A stretch of 64,000 bases of DNA from Galbitalea sp036499165 (GTDB lineage Bacteria; Actinomycetota; Actinomycetes; Actinomycetales; Microbacteriaceae). Location of the stretch: NCBI GenBank assembly GCA_036499165.1, contig DASYEE010000209.1, positions 4,503 through 68,502 on the forward strand, in the 5' to 3' direction. Position numbers and translations under genes: made by a program. The notes under the pieces are model-generated. The model saw nothing but the letters and a program-made list of their open reading frames with translations. It did no database searches and was not told the DNA's origin. Within the stretch, counting starts at the first letter, position 1; each line of letters begins with the position of its first letter. This document shows, piece after piece, positions 24,863-33,272 of this stretch.

Positions 24863-25846
24863 CTAGTACGCCAGAGCGCGGTCGACGGCCTCGAGCACGC
24901 GGTCGGCGTCGGGCAGGTATGTGGTTTCGAGTTTCGCCGGAGGGAACGGGACGTCGAACCCGGCGACCCGCAGCACGGGAGACTCCAGCGAGTAGAACGC
25001 GCGCTCGGTGACGGTCGCCGCGATTTCTGAGCCGACGCTCACGAAACCGGGGGCCTCCTGCGCGATGACTAGCCTGCCCGTCTTGCGCACCGATTCGACG
25101 ATCGGACCGTAGTCGATGGGGGACAGCGAGCGCAGGTCGACGACCTCGACGCTGGTGCCCTCCTCGGCGGCGAGTTCCGCGGCCTGTAACAGCACTGACA
25201 CCATCGGGCCATAGCCGAGCAGCGTGACCTCGGTGCCCTCACGCACGACGCGGGTGGCGTGGAGCGTCGCGCCGGCGTCATCCAGGTCGACTTCGCCCTT
25301 CGGCCAGTACCGGCTCTTGGGCTCGAGGAACACGACCGGATCATCAGACTTGATTGCGTCCTGGATCATCCAGTAGGCGTCGTGCGGGTTCGACGGGCTG
25401 ACAACGCGTAAGCCCGCCGTGTGAGCGAAGTACGCCTCAGGGCTCTCCTGGTGGTGCTCGACGGCGCCGATGTGGCCGCCGAACGGGATCCTGATGACGA
25501 CCGGCATCGAGAGCTGGCCCTCGTGGCGGTTGGTCATCTTGGCGAGTTGTGAGGTGATCTGATCGAAGGCCGGGTACACGAAGCCGTCGAACTGGATCTC
25601 GCACACGGGGCGGTAGCCGCGCATCGCGAGACCGATCGCGGTGCCGACAATGCCGGACTCCGCGAGCGGGGTATCCATCACCCGACGATCGCCGAACTCT
25701 GCCTGCAGCCCCTCGGTGATGCGGAAGACGCCACCGAGCGGCCCGATGTCCTCCCCCATCAAGAGCACCTTCGGGTCATCCTGCATTGCTTTGCGGAGGC
25801 CGGCGTTCAGCGCCTTGGCCATGGGCATGGATTGCACGTCGCTCAT
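24863..25846 (-). CDS. bkdB: 2-oxoisovalerate dehydrogenase E1 beta subunit
   Basis: 327 residues from ATG 25846, overlapping the E1 alpha stop (ATGA). The transketolase pyrimidine domain has LLMGEDIGPLGGVFRITEGL and DTPLAESGIVGTAIGLAMRG, with QIVSP-like turns replaced by RVVSPSNPHDAY. The C-terminal domain carries VVDLRSLSPIDYGPI. It pairs with E1 alpha to form the thiamine-diphosphate enzyme that decarboxylates branched-chain 2-oxoacids. Confidence 0.92.
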   Translation of the reverse strand: MSDVQSMPMAKALNAGLRKAMQDDPKVLLMGEDIGPLGGVFRITEGLQAEFGDRRVMDTPLAESGIVGTAIGLAMRGYRPVCEIQFDGFVYPAFDQITSQLAKMTNRHEGQLSMPVVIRIPFGGHIGAVEHHQESPEAYFAHTAGLRVVSPSNPHDAYWMIQDAIKSDDPVVFLEPKSRYWPKGEVDLDDAGATLHATRVVREGTEVTLLGYGPMVSVLLQAAELAAEEGTSVEVVDLRSLSPIDYGPIVESVRKTGRLVIAQEAPGFVSVGSEIAATVTERAFYSLESPVLRVAGFDVPFPPAKLETTYLPDADRVLEAVDRALAY

Positions 25847-26967
25847 TCTGCGGCCTCGCCCTCGCCGAACGACGCCTCGTAGCCCGCGAGCCACGCCTGC
25901 TGCTCGTCGACCAGGGGGTGCGGTTCGGAGTAGACGAAGTCGAACATCTTCGAGACGGGCGGGTTTTCGAGCGCGAGAGTGCGATGACGGATGTCGGAGG
26001 CGAAGTCGGCCGCCTCGACTGCGAGTTCCGCAAAGAACGCGTCGCCCTCTCCCCGTCCGCGCAGGTAGGTCTCGAATCGCGCGATCGGATCGAGTGCGGC
26101 CCAGTGCGCCGTTTCGGCATCCGTGCGGTACTTGGTCGGGTCATCGCTCGAGGTGTGCGCACCGATCCTGTAGGTGAGCGCCTCAATGTAGCGCGGGCCG
26201 AGGCCGCTGCGAGCCTCGTCGAGATACTTGCGCGTTGCGGCGTAGCTTGCGAGCACATCGTTGCCGTCGATCTGCAGGCCGGGGATGCCGAAACCGCCCG
26301 CGCGCAGGTAGAGCGGGGTGCGCGACTGCCGTGACACCGGAACCGAGATGGCCCACTGGTTGTTCTGCAGGAAGAACAGTTCGGGCGCCTGGTAGCTCGC
26401 GGCGAAGACCATCGCCTCGCTCACGTCGCCCTGGCTGGTCGCTCCGTCGCCGAAGTACACGACGACGGCCTGGTCGGATTCCGGGTCGCCGGTGGCCGTG
26501 GCCCCGTCGAGTTGCAGGCCCATGGCGTAACCGGTCGCGTGCAGCGTCTGCGAGCCGAGGACCAGCGTGTAGATGTGAAAGTTGCCGTGCTCCGAGGAGT
26601 CCCAGCCGCCGTGGGTCAGCCCACGCAGCATCCGGATGATGTCGAGTGCGTCGACCCCGCGAATCATCGCAACGGAGTGCTCGCGATACGACGGGAAGAT
26701 GTGGTCCTGTGCGCGGGTCGCGAAGCCCGAGCCCACCTGTGCGGCCTCCTGGCCGATGCTCGGAACCCACAGGCCCATCTGCCCCTGGCGCTGCAGGTTG
26801 GTCGCCTCCATGTCGAACGCGCGAGTGACGACCATGACCCGGTGGAATTCACGGAGCTGGGCGTCATCCAGCGCTTCGATATAGGGAAGGTATTCGGCGG
26901 CCGAGTCACTTTCGACGATGGAGCCTGCCGGCGAAAGCAGTTGCAGCGTCGCCTCTGTGTAAGACAT
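25843..26967 (-). CDS. bkdA: 2-oxoisovalerate dehydrogenase E1 alpha subunit
   Basis: 374 residues from ATG 26967. The thiamine-diphosphate motif is VYFGDGATSQGDVSEAM with FLQNNQWAIS some 25 residues on. Early landmarks are QGQMGLWVPSIGQEAAQVG and FPSYREHSVAM. The order E1 alpha-E1 beta-E2 and the overlap with E1 beta show one operon. The complex makes branched-chain acyl-CoA, used in catabolism or as primers of iso/anteiso fatty acids. Confidence 0.92.
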   Translation of the reverse strand: MSYTEATLQLLSPAGSIVESDSAAEYLPYIEALDDAQLREFHRVMVVTRAFDMEATNLQRQGQMGLWVPSIGQEAAQVGSGFATRAQDHIFPSYREHSVAMIRGVDALDIIRMLRGLTHGGWDSSEHGNFHIYTLVLGSQTLHATGYAMGLQLDGATATGDPESDQAVVVYFGDGATSQGDVSEAMVFAASYQAPELFFLQNNQWAISVPVSRQSRTPLYLRAGGFGIPGLQIDGNDVLASYAATRKYLDEARSGLGPRYIEALTYRIGAHTSSDDPTKYRTDAETAHWAALDPIARFETYLRGRGEGDAFFAELAVEAADFASDIRHRTLALENPPVSKMFDFVYSEPHPLVDEQQAWLAGYEASFGEGEAAE

Positions 26968-26990
26968 GAATCCCAATCTAACGCGGGGTA

Positions 26991-28064
26991 TCAGGGCGCC
27001 GTTCGGAGGTTTCGCATAACCTCCGCGGCCGCTCTTAGGAGTTTGTCCACAGACCCGGCCTCGCCAATGGTCACCCGGAGACCCTCTCCGAGGGGCCTGA
27101 CGATGACGCCATGGTCGGCGAAAACGTCGGCAGCAGCTGCCGTTACCGGCCCGGTCGGGAGCCAGACGAAGTTGCCGTGCGGACGCGGAACATCCCAGCC
27201 CTGGTCGATGAGCGATTGCCAGACCTGATCGCGGAGCACCGCGATTCGGTTGACCCGCTCGAGCAACTGGTCTTCGTTGTCGAGGGATGCGATCGCGGCA
27301 ACCTGGGCGAACTCGATTACCGACAGGGGGATGGCGGCCGATCGCGCGGCATCCATGACGTATTCGGGCCCGACGGCGTACCCGATGCGGAGTCCCGCGA
27401 GGCCGTAGGCCTTCGAGAACGTGCGCAGGACCACGAGGTTCGGATACTTGCCGAGCAGCGGGATGCCGCGGACGGCAGACGGATCAGTCACGAACTCGAT
27501 GTACGCCTCGTCGAGGACGACGAGCACCGACTCCGGCACCCGCGCCATGAAACTGTCGAACTCGTCACGGGTGACTATGGTGCTCGTGGGGTTGTTGGGG
27601 GAGCAGACAATGACGACGCGGGTCTTCTCGGTGATCGCCGCCGCCATCGCGTCGAGGTCATGGCGATGGTCCGCCGTGTTGGGTACCGCGATGCTCGTGG
27701 CACCGGCGACCGTCACAAGCCCGGGATACGCCTCGAAGCTGCGCCAGCTGTAGACCACCTCGTCACCGGGCGCAGAAGCCGCAAGGATGAGCTGGGCGAG
27801 CACCGCAACCGAGCCCGCGCCGACCTGCACCTGGCCGACGGTCAGGCCGTGCCGCTCGGCGAGCCGTTCGCGCAGCGCCGTCGCGCTGGCCTCCGGGTAA
27901 CGGTTGACGGATGCACCCGCAATCGCCAGCGAAACCGCGGGCAGCGGATCGAACGGATTTTCGTTGGATGACAGCTTGAAAGCGTCCGCCGCAGCAGGCT
28001 TGCCCTGGCGGTACGGGGCGAGCGCCTCGATGTCGGGGCGCAGTCGTACACGGTTCGTACTCAC
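26991..28064 (-). CDS. HisC-like aminotransferase (histidinol-phosphate or aromatic)
   Basis: 357 residues, class I/II PLP fold. The PLP lysine lies in RTFSKAYGLAGLRIGYAVG (about residues 214-232), the Asp in VVLDEAYIEFV, and the substrate loop starts KLSSNENPFDPLP. It is in the HisC/Pat group of actinobacteria. There is no his operon here. The gene lies 23 bases before bkdA on the same strand, so it may supply oxoacids for the following complex, but the substrate range cannot be decided from sequence. Confidence 0.85.
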   Translation of the reverse strand: MSTNRVRLRPDIEALAPYRQGKPAAADAFKLSSNENPFDPLPAVSLAIAGASVNRYPEASATALRERLAERHGLTVGQVQVGAGSVAVLAQLILAASAPGDEVVYSWRSFEAYPGLVTVAGATSIAVPNTADHRHDLDAMAAAITEKTRVVIVCSPNNPTSTIVTRDEFDSFMARVPESVLVVLDEAYIEFVTDPSAVRGIPLLGKYPNLVVLRTFSKAYGLAGLRIGYAVGPEYVMDAARSAAIPLSVIEFAQVAAIASLDNEDQLLERVNRIAVLRDQVWQSLIDQGWDVPRPHGNFVWLPTGPVTAAAADVFADHGVIVRPLGEGLRVTIGEAGSVDKLLRAAAEVMRNLRTAP

Positions 28065-28166
28065 GCGACCAGCCTAGGCGGTGGGCCCTGAACGCAGCGC
28101 ACAGGCCAGCAAACCACCGACCACCGCATCCTTTTCGCGCGCGCTGTGAACTGGCATAGTAGGGCC

Positions 28167-28565
28167 ATGAGCAGATTCTTCGTCCGCCTCCTGATCAACG
28201 CAGTTGCCCTTTGGCTCACCACTCTCATCGTGGCCGGTGTGAGCGTGAAGCCGTATGCTCCCGGCGGAGCGATCCCGACGATCCTCACCTACCTGCTCGT
28301 CGCGCTCATCTTCGGAATCGTCAATGGAATCATCGGCAACCTGATCCGGATTGTGGCGTTCCCGCTCTATATCCTCACGCTCGGTCTCATTTCCCTGATC
28401 GTGAACGCCCTCCTGCTGATTCTCGCGGCCTGGTTCTCTGGACTGTTCGGCTTCGGCCTGACGGTCGACAACTTCTGGGCGGGCTTCTGGGGTGCGATCG
28501 TCCTCGGCGTGATCAGCTGGCTGATCGGCATCGTCGTGCGCCCGCTTTTCGGTCGTCGCAGGTAG
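28167..28565 (+). CDS. phage holin-like four-helix membrane protein (DUF360/PF04020 type)
   Basis: 132 residues from ATG 28167. Four hydrophobic segments with short turns, including SVKPYAPGGAIPTIL and FGIVNGIIGNLIRIVAFPLYILTLGL, match the small holin-4-like family that is widespread in bacterial chromosomes. Despite the name no phage genes are present. Function unknown. It is divergent from the aminotransferase gene. Confidence 0.8.
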   Translation: MSRFFVRLLINAVALWLTTLIVAGVSVKPYAPGGAIPTILTYLLVALIFGIVNGIIGNLIRIVAFPLYILTLGLISLIVNALLLILAAWFSGLFGFGLTVDNFWAGFWGAIVLGVISWLIGIVVRPLFGRRR

Positions 28566-28568
28566 TCG

Positions 28569-29984
28569 TTACTTTTCCCGTCGTGCGACCCACAGCGTGG
28601 ATTCGACCGAAGTAGCCCCGTCGCCAAAGTGATTGAGTTGTGCCAACTCGCGCTGCAACCGCGGGTCGGACGACGCATCCGCCAGCTTCACCGTCTCCTG
28701 GTAGGCGACCCGCTGGTGCGCGGGCACCGGCTTATCGATTGGGATGTCCGTTCCCGGGTTGTACGCGCGATGCTCGATCACGATCGCGTGCGAGTTGATA
28801 TCGAACCCTCCGGTCGCCGGCACGGGATCGTCGCTGTTCTTAATAGTGAGCATGGGAATCGAATCGGGAATCCGGATCTGCCCCGACGGTGACCCCACCA
28901 ACACGAGGCCCTTGACGTCATAGTGACCGGATGCCGCGAGCAGCGACGCCCCGAGCCCACCACCCGAGTACCCCGTGAACACAACCGGGCTATGAGTGGT
29001 GACGCCTGCCCGGTGCAGCGCCGTCACGAGAGCGCGGTACATCGCCGGGTCTTCCTCCGCGACGCCGTTGAGGTCGCTGGTGAGGTCGAATGGCTGTGTG
29101 GTCGCGTGCGGATCGAAGCTGGCCGTGCCTCCGATGAACACATCGAATCGATCGGGCTTGCCCGGCTCGACGTATTTCATGATCCGAAACTGCGCAGGGT
29201 TTCCCGGGCTGACGGAGGGGATGTTGGCGAATCGGGCGGCGAGGGTAGCGGGCGGACGCGCGCTGTCATGCACCTTTGACTGGTGCACCTCGACCGGTGT
29301 CTCCTTCAGCAGCCCGAAGAGCGAGGCAATCCCCACGACGGATGCCGCAGCCGTCGGCGGCCCGGTCAGCCCCAGACCGTGCGGCCCCAACAGCTGACTG
29401 ACCCCAGGCGGTAGTCCCAGCAAGCCGTCCTCGAACTGGTCGGCGTTATCGACCAGCCCCGCGACCCCTCGCACAAAGGCGGGCGACGTGATCACACTCG
29501 GGTTGTCCATCACGAAGTCGCCCGCAGCGCCGGCAAGCTGCGACGGCGACTTTCCCGTGATCAGGCACGCCAGGGCGACGTCTGCTCCAAGGCCGACCGC
29601 GATCGGCACCGCGAACACCCTGGCGAGCGTTCCCAGCTGCCAGGCTGCGGCTTCGTGGGCGAAGTTCATCACCCCGCCCGCAATCTTCTCAGCCGTCTCG
29701 TAGATCGAAATGCTGTGCCGGAGCGAGGCCGCGAGAGCGTGGGTTCGATGATGCGCATCGCGCAGCAGGTCCGACGCGCCCTCCATGCTGTCGAGCGCAC
29801 GGTGGGCATCGGCCGACCCGTGCGTCCCCGCGAGCTTCCACTCCTCGATGTGGCCGCGAACGATGGTGTGCTGCTGGGCCAGTTCTGATGCAGCTGCGCC
29901 CAATCGGTGGACGGCCTCCGTGAGTCCGTCGCTCACCATGACGACCCCACCCGATCCCACAAACAACCCGCCAGGCATCCTCAC
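28569..29984 (-). CDS. WXG100-like domain fused to alpha/beta hydrolase (lipase-like)
   Basis: 471 residues from GTG 29984, overlapping the stop of the small WXG gene (GTGA); ATG 29939 is an alternative. The first 100 residues are two amphipathic helices joined by a turn (EEWKLAGTHGSADAH), resembling WXG100-type secretion domains. A hydrophobic stretch (about 110-145) follows, then a hydrolase domain with nucleophile elbow VVFTGYSGGGLGAS, an Asp in MLTIKNSDDPVP and a His near the end. It looks like a secreted or surface lipase/esterase. Type VII export is inference. Confidence 0.7.
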   Translation of the reverse strand: MRMPGGLFVGSGGVVMVSDGLTEAVHRLGAAASELAQQHTIVRGHIEEWKLAGTHGSADAHRALDSMEGASDLLRDAHHRTHALAASLRHSISIYETAEKIAGGVMNFAHEAAAWQLGTLARVFAVPIAVGLGADVALACLITGKSPSQLAGAAGDFVMDNPSVITSPAFVRGVAGLVDNADQFEDGLLGLPPGVSQLLGPHGLGLTGPPTAAASVVGIASLFGLLKETPVEVHQSKVHDSARPPATLAARFANIPSVSPGNPAQFRIMKYVEPGKPDRFDVFIGGTASFDPHATTQPFDLTSDLNGVAEEDPAMYRALVTALHRAGVTTHSPVVFTGYSGGGLGASLLAASGHYDVKGLVLVGSPSGQIRIPDSIPMLTIKNSDDPVPATGGFDINSHAIVIEHRAYNPGTDIPIDKPVPAHQRVAYQETVKLADASSDPRLQRELAQLNHFGDGATSVESTLWVARREK

Positions 29985-30238
29985 CCTTTCCCTCGTGCGG
30001 CATCGGCGTCGGTCGCGAACCTGCCCGCGGCCGCAGCGAGATCGGCCGCGAGCGCAACCTGCCTGTGCACTGCGTGGACTGAATGGCCGAAGGCGCTCGA
30101 CGATGAGCCAGACCAGTCACGTTTGCCCGGTGGCACCAGCAACCCGGCAGTGTCGTCAATTCGCTCGGCCATTGCGCGCAGCGACGATGCGGTGGCCTGA
30201 TACATGAGGTGCAAGGCCTCGTCTTGTTGCGTGTTCAC
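29981..30238 (-). CDS. small WXG100-like protein
   Basis: 85 residues from GTG 30238, preceded by AGGAGC. It forms two helices around the turn KRDWSGSSSSAFG, which holds a W-x-G motif, and ends in an Ala-rich helix. It overlaps the WXG/lipase gene by four bases (GTGA), so the pair is translated together and may form a heterodimer as EsxA/EsxB-type proteins do. The longer frame to 30325 adds a low-complexity start without support. Confidence 0.7.
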   Translation of the reverse strand: MNTQQDEALHLMYQATASSLRAMAERIDDTAGLLVPPGKRDWSGSSSSAFGHSVHAVHRQVALAADLAAAAGRFATDADAARGKG

Positions 30239-30367
30239 TGGTGCTCCTGTCTTATGCCCCCAGCTTCGCCGTCCGGGCGCCCCGCGGGAGGCCGCGGCGG
30301 GCGATCGGAGGACAGGAGCGAACATTCATCGAGTGTGGAGGAGCAGAATCTGCGGGAGACTAGTCGC

Positions 30368-30913
30368 ATGAGCTTCGACCGCACTCTTGACGAGTCGGCG
30401 CTCTTTCGAATCTGCTTCGTCTGCACCGGCAACATCTGCCGCTCGCCGATGGCCGAGGCCGTATTCAAAAATCTTGTGCGCAAGGCTGGTCTCTCTGGGG
30501 CCGTCGCCGTAATTTCTGCCGGCACGGGCGACTGGCACGTTGGCGAGCCATCAGACGAGCGAACGGTCACGGCTCTCAGTGCGCATGGTCTCGATGGCCG
30601 CCAGCATCGCGCGAAGCAGTTCGACCCGGACTGGTTCGAGAACCTCGACCTCATCGTCGTCTTCGACCGAAGCCACGAACGCATCCTCCGCGCGTGGGCA
30701 ACCAACGACGTTGACCGCTCGAAGGTCCAGCTCCTGATGACGTTTGACAGCGAAGCAGCGGGCGGCGCACTCGAGGTGCCTGACCCGTACTATTCGGATG
30801 CGGCCCTCTTCGACCAGGTGCTCAGCACCATCGAGAGGGCATGCGCCGCACTCTTCCGCCAGGTTAGCCCTGGCATAACCAAGGGCCCGGCGGCCCAGAA
30901 GGAACAGCGATGA
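30368..30913 (+). CDS. low-molecular-weight protein-tyrosine phosphatase
   Basis: 181 residues from ATG 30368, with GGGAGA before it. The P-loop is FVCTGNICRSPMAE (C-x5-R at about residues 19-25). The general acid Asp is in EVPDPYYSDA near residue 140. It dephosphorylates tyrosine residues, in actinobacteria often acting on kinases that control polysaccharide synthesis. Its TGA overlaps the ATG of purB, so the two are translated together although no metabolic link is evident. Confidence 0.9.
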   Translation: MSFDRTLDESALFRICFVCTGNICRSPMAEAVFKNLVRKAGLSGAVAVISAGTGDWHVGEPSDERTVTALSAHGLDGRQHRAKQFDPDWFENLDLIVVFDRSHERILRAWATNDVDRSKVQLLMTFDSEAAGGALEVPDPYYSDAALFDQVLSTIERACAALFRQVSPGITKGPAAQKEQR

Positions 30914-32292
30914 GCCCACTGCCTCCACAACCCATCAGCCCCCTGGACGGTCGCTATCGCGTCTCCGTGACCGAGCTGGGCGAGCACCTCTCAGAGGCGG
31001 GCCTCAACCGAGCGCGCGTGCACATCGAGGTCGAATGGCTGATCTATCTCACGAGCCACGAACTATTCGGCTCGTCGAAGCTCACCGACGCGCAGACCGC
31101 GTCTCTACGTGCTCTGGCCACCGAATTCGGCCAGCACGAGATCGACGAACTTGCAGCCCTTGAGGCAACGACCCGGCACGACGTGAAGGCCGTTGAATAC
31201 CTGGTGCGCGGCAAGCTCGCCGAACTCGGCCTCGACTCCATCGCGGAGCTCACCCACTTCGCGTGTACCAGCGAAGACATCAACAACCTCTCATACGCGA
31301 TCACCATCCGTGAGGCCGTTCGCACCATCTGGCTGCCGAAATTCGACGCCCTCGTCGAGGTGCTCCGCGACCGTGCCGTTACCCATCGCGGCGACGCCAT
31401 GCTCGCTCACACACACGGTCAGCCCGCAACCCCGACCACCGTCGGCAAGGAGTTCGCGGTGTTCGTTGGACGCCTCACTCGCGTGCGCGCCCAGATCGCC
31501 GCCACGGAGTACCTCGGCAAGTTCAGCGGAGCCACCGGGACCTTCGCCGCCCACGTCGCGGCTGACGCATCCCTCGACTGGCCGGCGATCTCGCGCGAAT
31601 TCGTCACATCGCTCGGTCTCGCCTGGAACCCGCTCACCACCCAGATCGAGCCGCACGACTGGCAGGCCGAGCTGTATGGCCGCATAAGCCACGCCAACCG
31701 CATCCTGCACAATCTGTGCACAGACATCTGGACCTACATCTCGATGGGCTATTTCACGCAGATTCCGCAGGCCGGCGCGACAGGGTCATCCACGATGCCG
31801 CACAAGATCAACCCGATCCGCTTCGAGAACGCAGAGGCCAACCTCGAACTCTCGAGCGCGCTCCTCGACTCGCTCACTGCGACGCTCGTCACCTCGCGCC
31901 TGCAGCGCGACCTCACGGACTCGACGACGCAGCGCAACGTCGGCGTGGCGTTCGGCCATTCGCTGCTCGCGCTCGACAACCTCACCCGCGGGCTTGGCGA
32001 GATCGCCGTGGACACTACAAAGCTGGATGCCGACCTCAACTCCAATTGGGAGATCCTCGGCGAGGCGATCCAGACGGTCATCCGCGCGGAGGTCGCGGCC
32101 GGCCGCAGCTCGATCGCCGATCCATACGCCCTCCTGAAAGAGCTGACGCGCGGCAAGCGCATCGACCAAGCCGACCTCGTGGCCTTCATCGATGGACTCG
32201 ACATCGGAGACGCGGCGAAGTCGCGGCTGCGCGAGCTGACCCCGCACACCTATGTCGGGCTGGCTAGCGAGCTCGTCTCCTACCTCGACTGA
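30910..32292 (+). CDS. purB: adenylosuccinate lyase
   Basis: 460 residues, normal length. The fumarase/lyase signature is GSSTMPHKINPIRFENAE around residues 293-310. Early landmarks are ISPLDGRYRVSV, HDVKAVEYLVRG and FACTSEDINNLSYA; HTHGQPATPTTVGKE carries the catalytic His region. It cleaves succinyl-AICAR and adenylosuccinate in purine synthesis. It is coupled to the upstream phosphatase by an ATGA overlap. Confidence 0.95.
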   Translation: MSPLPPQPISPLDGRYRVSVTELGEHLSEAGLNRARVHIEVEWLIYLTSHELFGSSKLTDAQTASLRALATEFGQHEIDELAALEATTRHDVKAVEYLVRGKLAELGLDSIAELTHFACTSEDINNLSYAITIREAVRTIWLPKFDALVEVLRDRAVTHRGDAMLAHTHGQPATPTTVGKEFAVFVGRLTRVRAQIAATEYLGKFSGATGTFAAHVAADASLDWPAISREFVTSLGLAWNPLTTQIEPHDWQAELYGRISHANRILHNLCTDIWTYISMGYFTQIPQAGATGSSTMPHKINPIRFENAEANLELSSALLDSLTATLVTSRLQRDLTDSTTQRNVGVAFGHSLLALDNLTRGLGEIAVDTTKLDADLNSNWEILGEAIQTVIRAEVAAGRSSIADPYALLKELTRGKRIDQADLVAFIDGLDIGDAAKSRLRELTPHTYVGLASELVSYLD

Positions 32293-32337
32293 AACGGCCC
32301 GCGCGGCAGCAGGCGCCGGCCGGGCCGGTGTGCACCG

Positions 32338-32589
32338 CTAGTGGCCGGCGCGATCCTGGTCGTCGAGATCGTGGATCTCGGCGTCGTCTGGACGAGTGGT
32401 GATCGACAGCGTCGCCAGGGTCACAAGGGTGGCGATGAACGCGACTCCCGCGAAAATCGCACCGAGTCGGATGTCACGGATCGAACCCGCGACGACAACC
32501 CCGACGAACACGGCGACGATCGCGGAGAGCACGAGAAGCTCAACCGGTCGAAACCGGTCGCGCCTGCTCGGGGGTACGGGATCGGTCAC
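32338..32589 (-). CDS. small membrane protein, unknown function
   Basis: 83 residues from GTG 32589, overlapping the stop of the DUF308-type gene (GTGA). A basic, Pro-rich N-terminus precedes two hydrophobic segments (LVLSAIVAVFVGVVVAGS and AIFAGVAFIATLVTLATLS), then an acidic tail. It is probably the partner of the upstream membrane protein. No family recognised. Confidence 0.65.
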   Translation of the reverse strand: MTDPVPPSRRDRFRPVELLVLSAIVAVFVGVVVAGSIRDIRLGAIFAGVAFIATLVTLATLSITTRPDDAEIHDLDDQDRAGH

Positions 32590-33224
32590 GATGCCACCCC
32601 TTTCTTGGTAACTGATGCCGGCGCCCACTTCAGCGAGAACGCGGCGATGAGCAGGTAGACGGCGACGATGGCCCCATAGACGGCGAGGCCGCCGACCACC
32701 ATGACAGAGGTGTTCAACACTCGGGGACCGGTCGGATCGGTGTAGTGCTGCACGTAGCCGGGTGGAATCACGAGCGCGAAGACAGCAAGCAATATTGTGA
32801 CGCCGCCGACGAAGATCCAGTCGCGGGCCACCGCACGGCGACCGCGCACGCGAACTCCGGCGTAGAGCTCGGCGAAACCGGAAATCACGGCCCAGATTCC
32901 GAGCAGCACAAGAAAGAGCGGAAGCCCCGTGCGCCATCCGACCAGCGCGCCCACCCCTATCAACACGGAGACGATCGCCTGGATGAGAAAGATCGTGCGG
33001 TTGACGCCTGCGAGCGCCCGGAGGCACAGGATGACGCCCAACAACCCTGAGAGAAGGGCGAAGCCGCCGAAGACGAACAGCCCGAACTCCGGTGTGTAGT
33101 TACCACCGGCGAAGGTCACCACGATGGCAAGAGCTGCGGCGGGTACGGCGCGAGCCAGGGGCACGTACCAATAGGCCGCGTCCTCTGCTGTGACTCTGGT
33201 TTTCATTTCGCCGGTGCTGGCCAT
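32586..33224 (-). CDS. HdeD/DUF308-like membrane protein
   Basis: 212 residues from ATG 33224. About six membrane helices with short loops, including the repeated AAALAIVVTFAGGNY and VLIGVGALVGWRTGLPLFLV, LGIWAVISGFAELYAGVRVR patterns typical of HdeD/DUF308 proteins. An in-frame TTG at 33233 is less likely. It is followed with overlap by the small membrane gene. Role in stress is only a family guess. Confidence 0.75.
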   Translation of the reverse strand: MASTGEMKTRVTAEDAAYWYVPLARAVPAAALAIVVTFAGGNYTPEFGLFVFGGFALLSGLLGVILCLRALAGVNRTIFLIQAIVSVLIGVGALVGWRTGLPLFLVLLGIWAVISGFAELYAGVRVRGRRAVARDWIFVGGVTILLAVFALVIPPGYVQHYTDPTGPRVLNTSVMVVGGLAVYGAIVAVYLLIAAFSLKWAPASVTKKGVAS

Positions 33225-33272
33225 CGCCGACAAGTTTACGCGGGCGAACCTGTGCGATCCGCCGCCGTGGTG

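Noticed and set aside
28167..28565. Possible prophage remnant because of a holin-like protein
   Set aside because: No integrase, capsid or lysin gene is near, and this small family is common in chromosomes.
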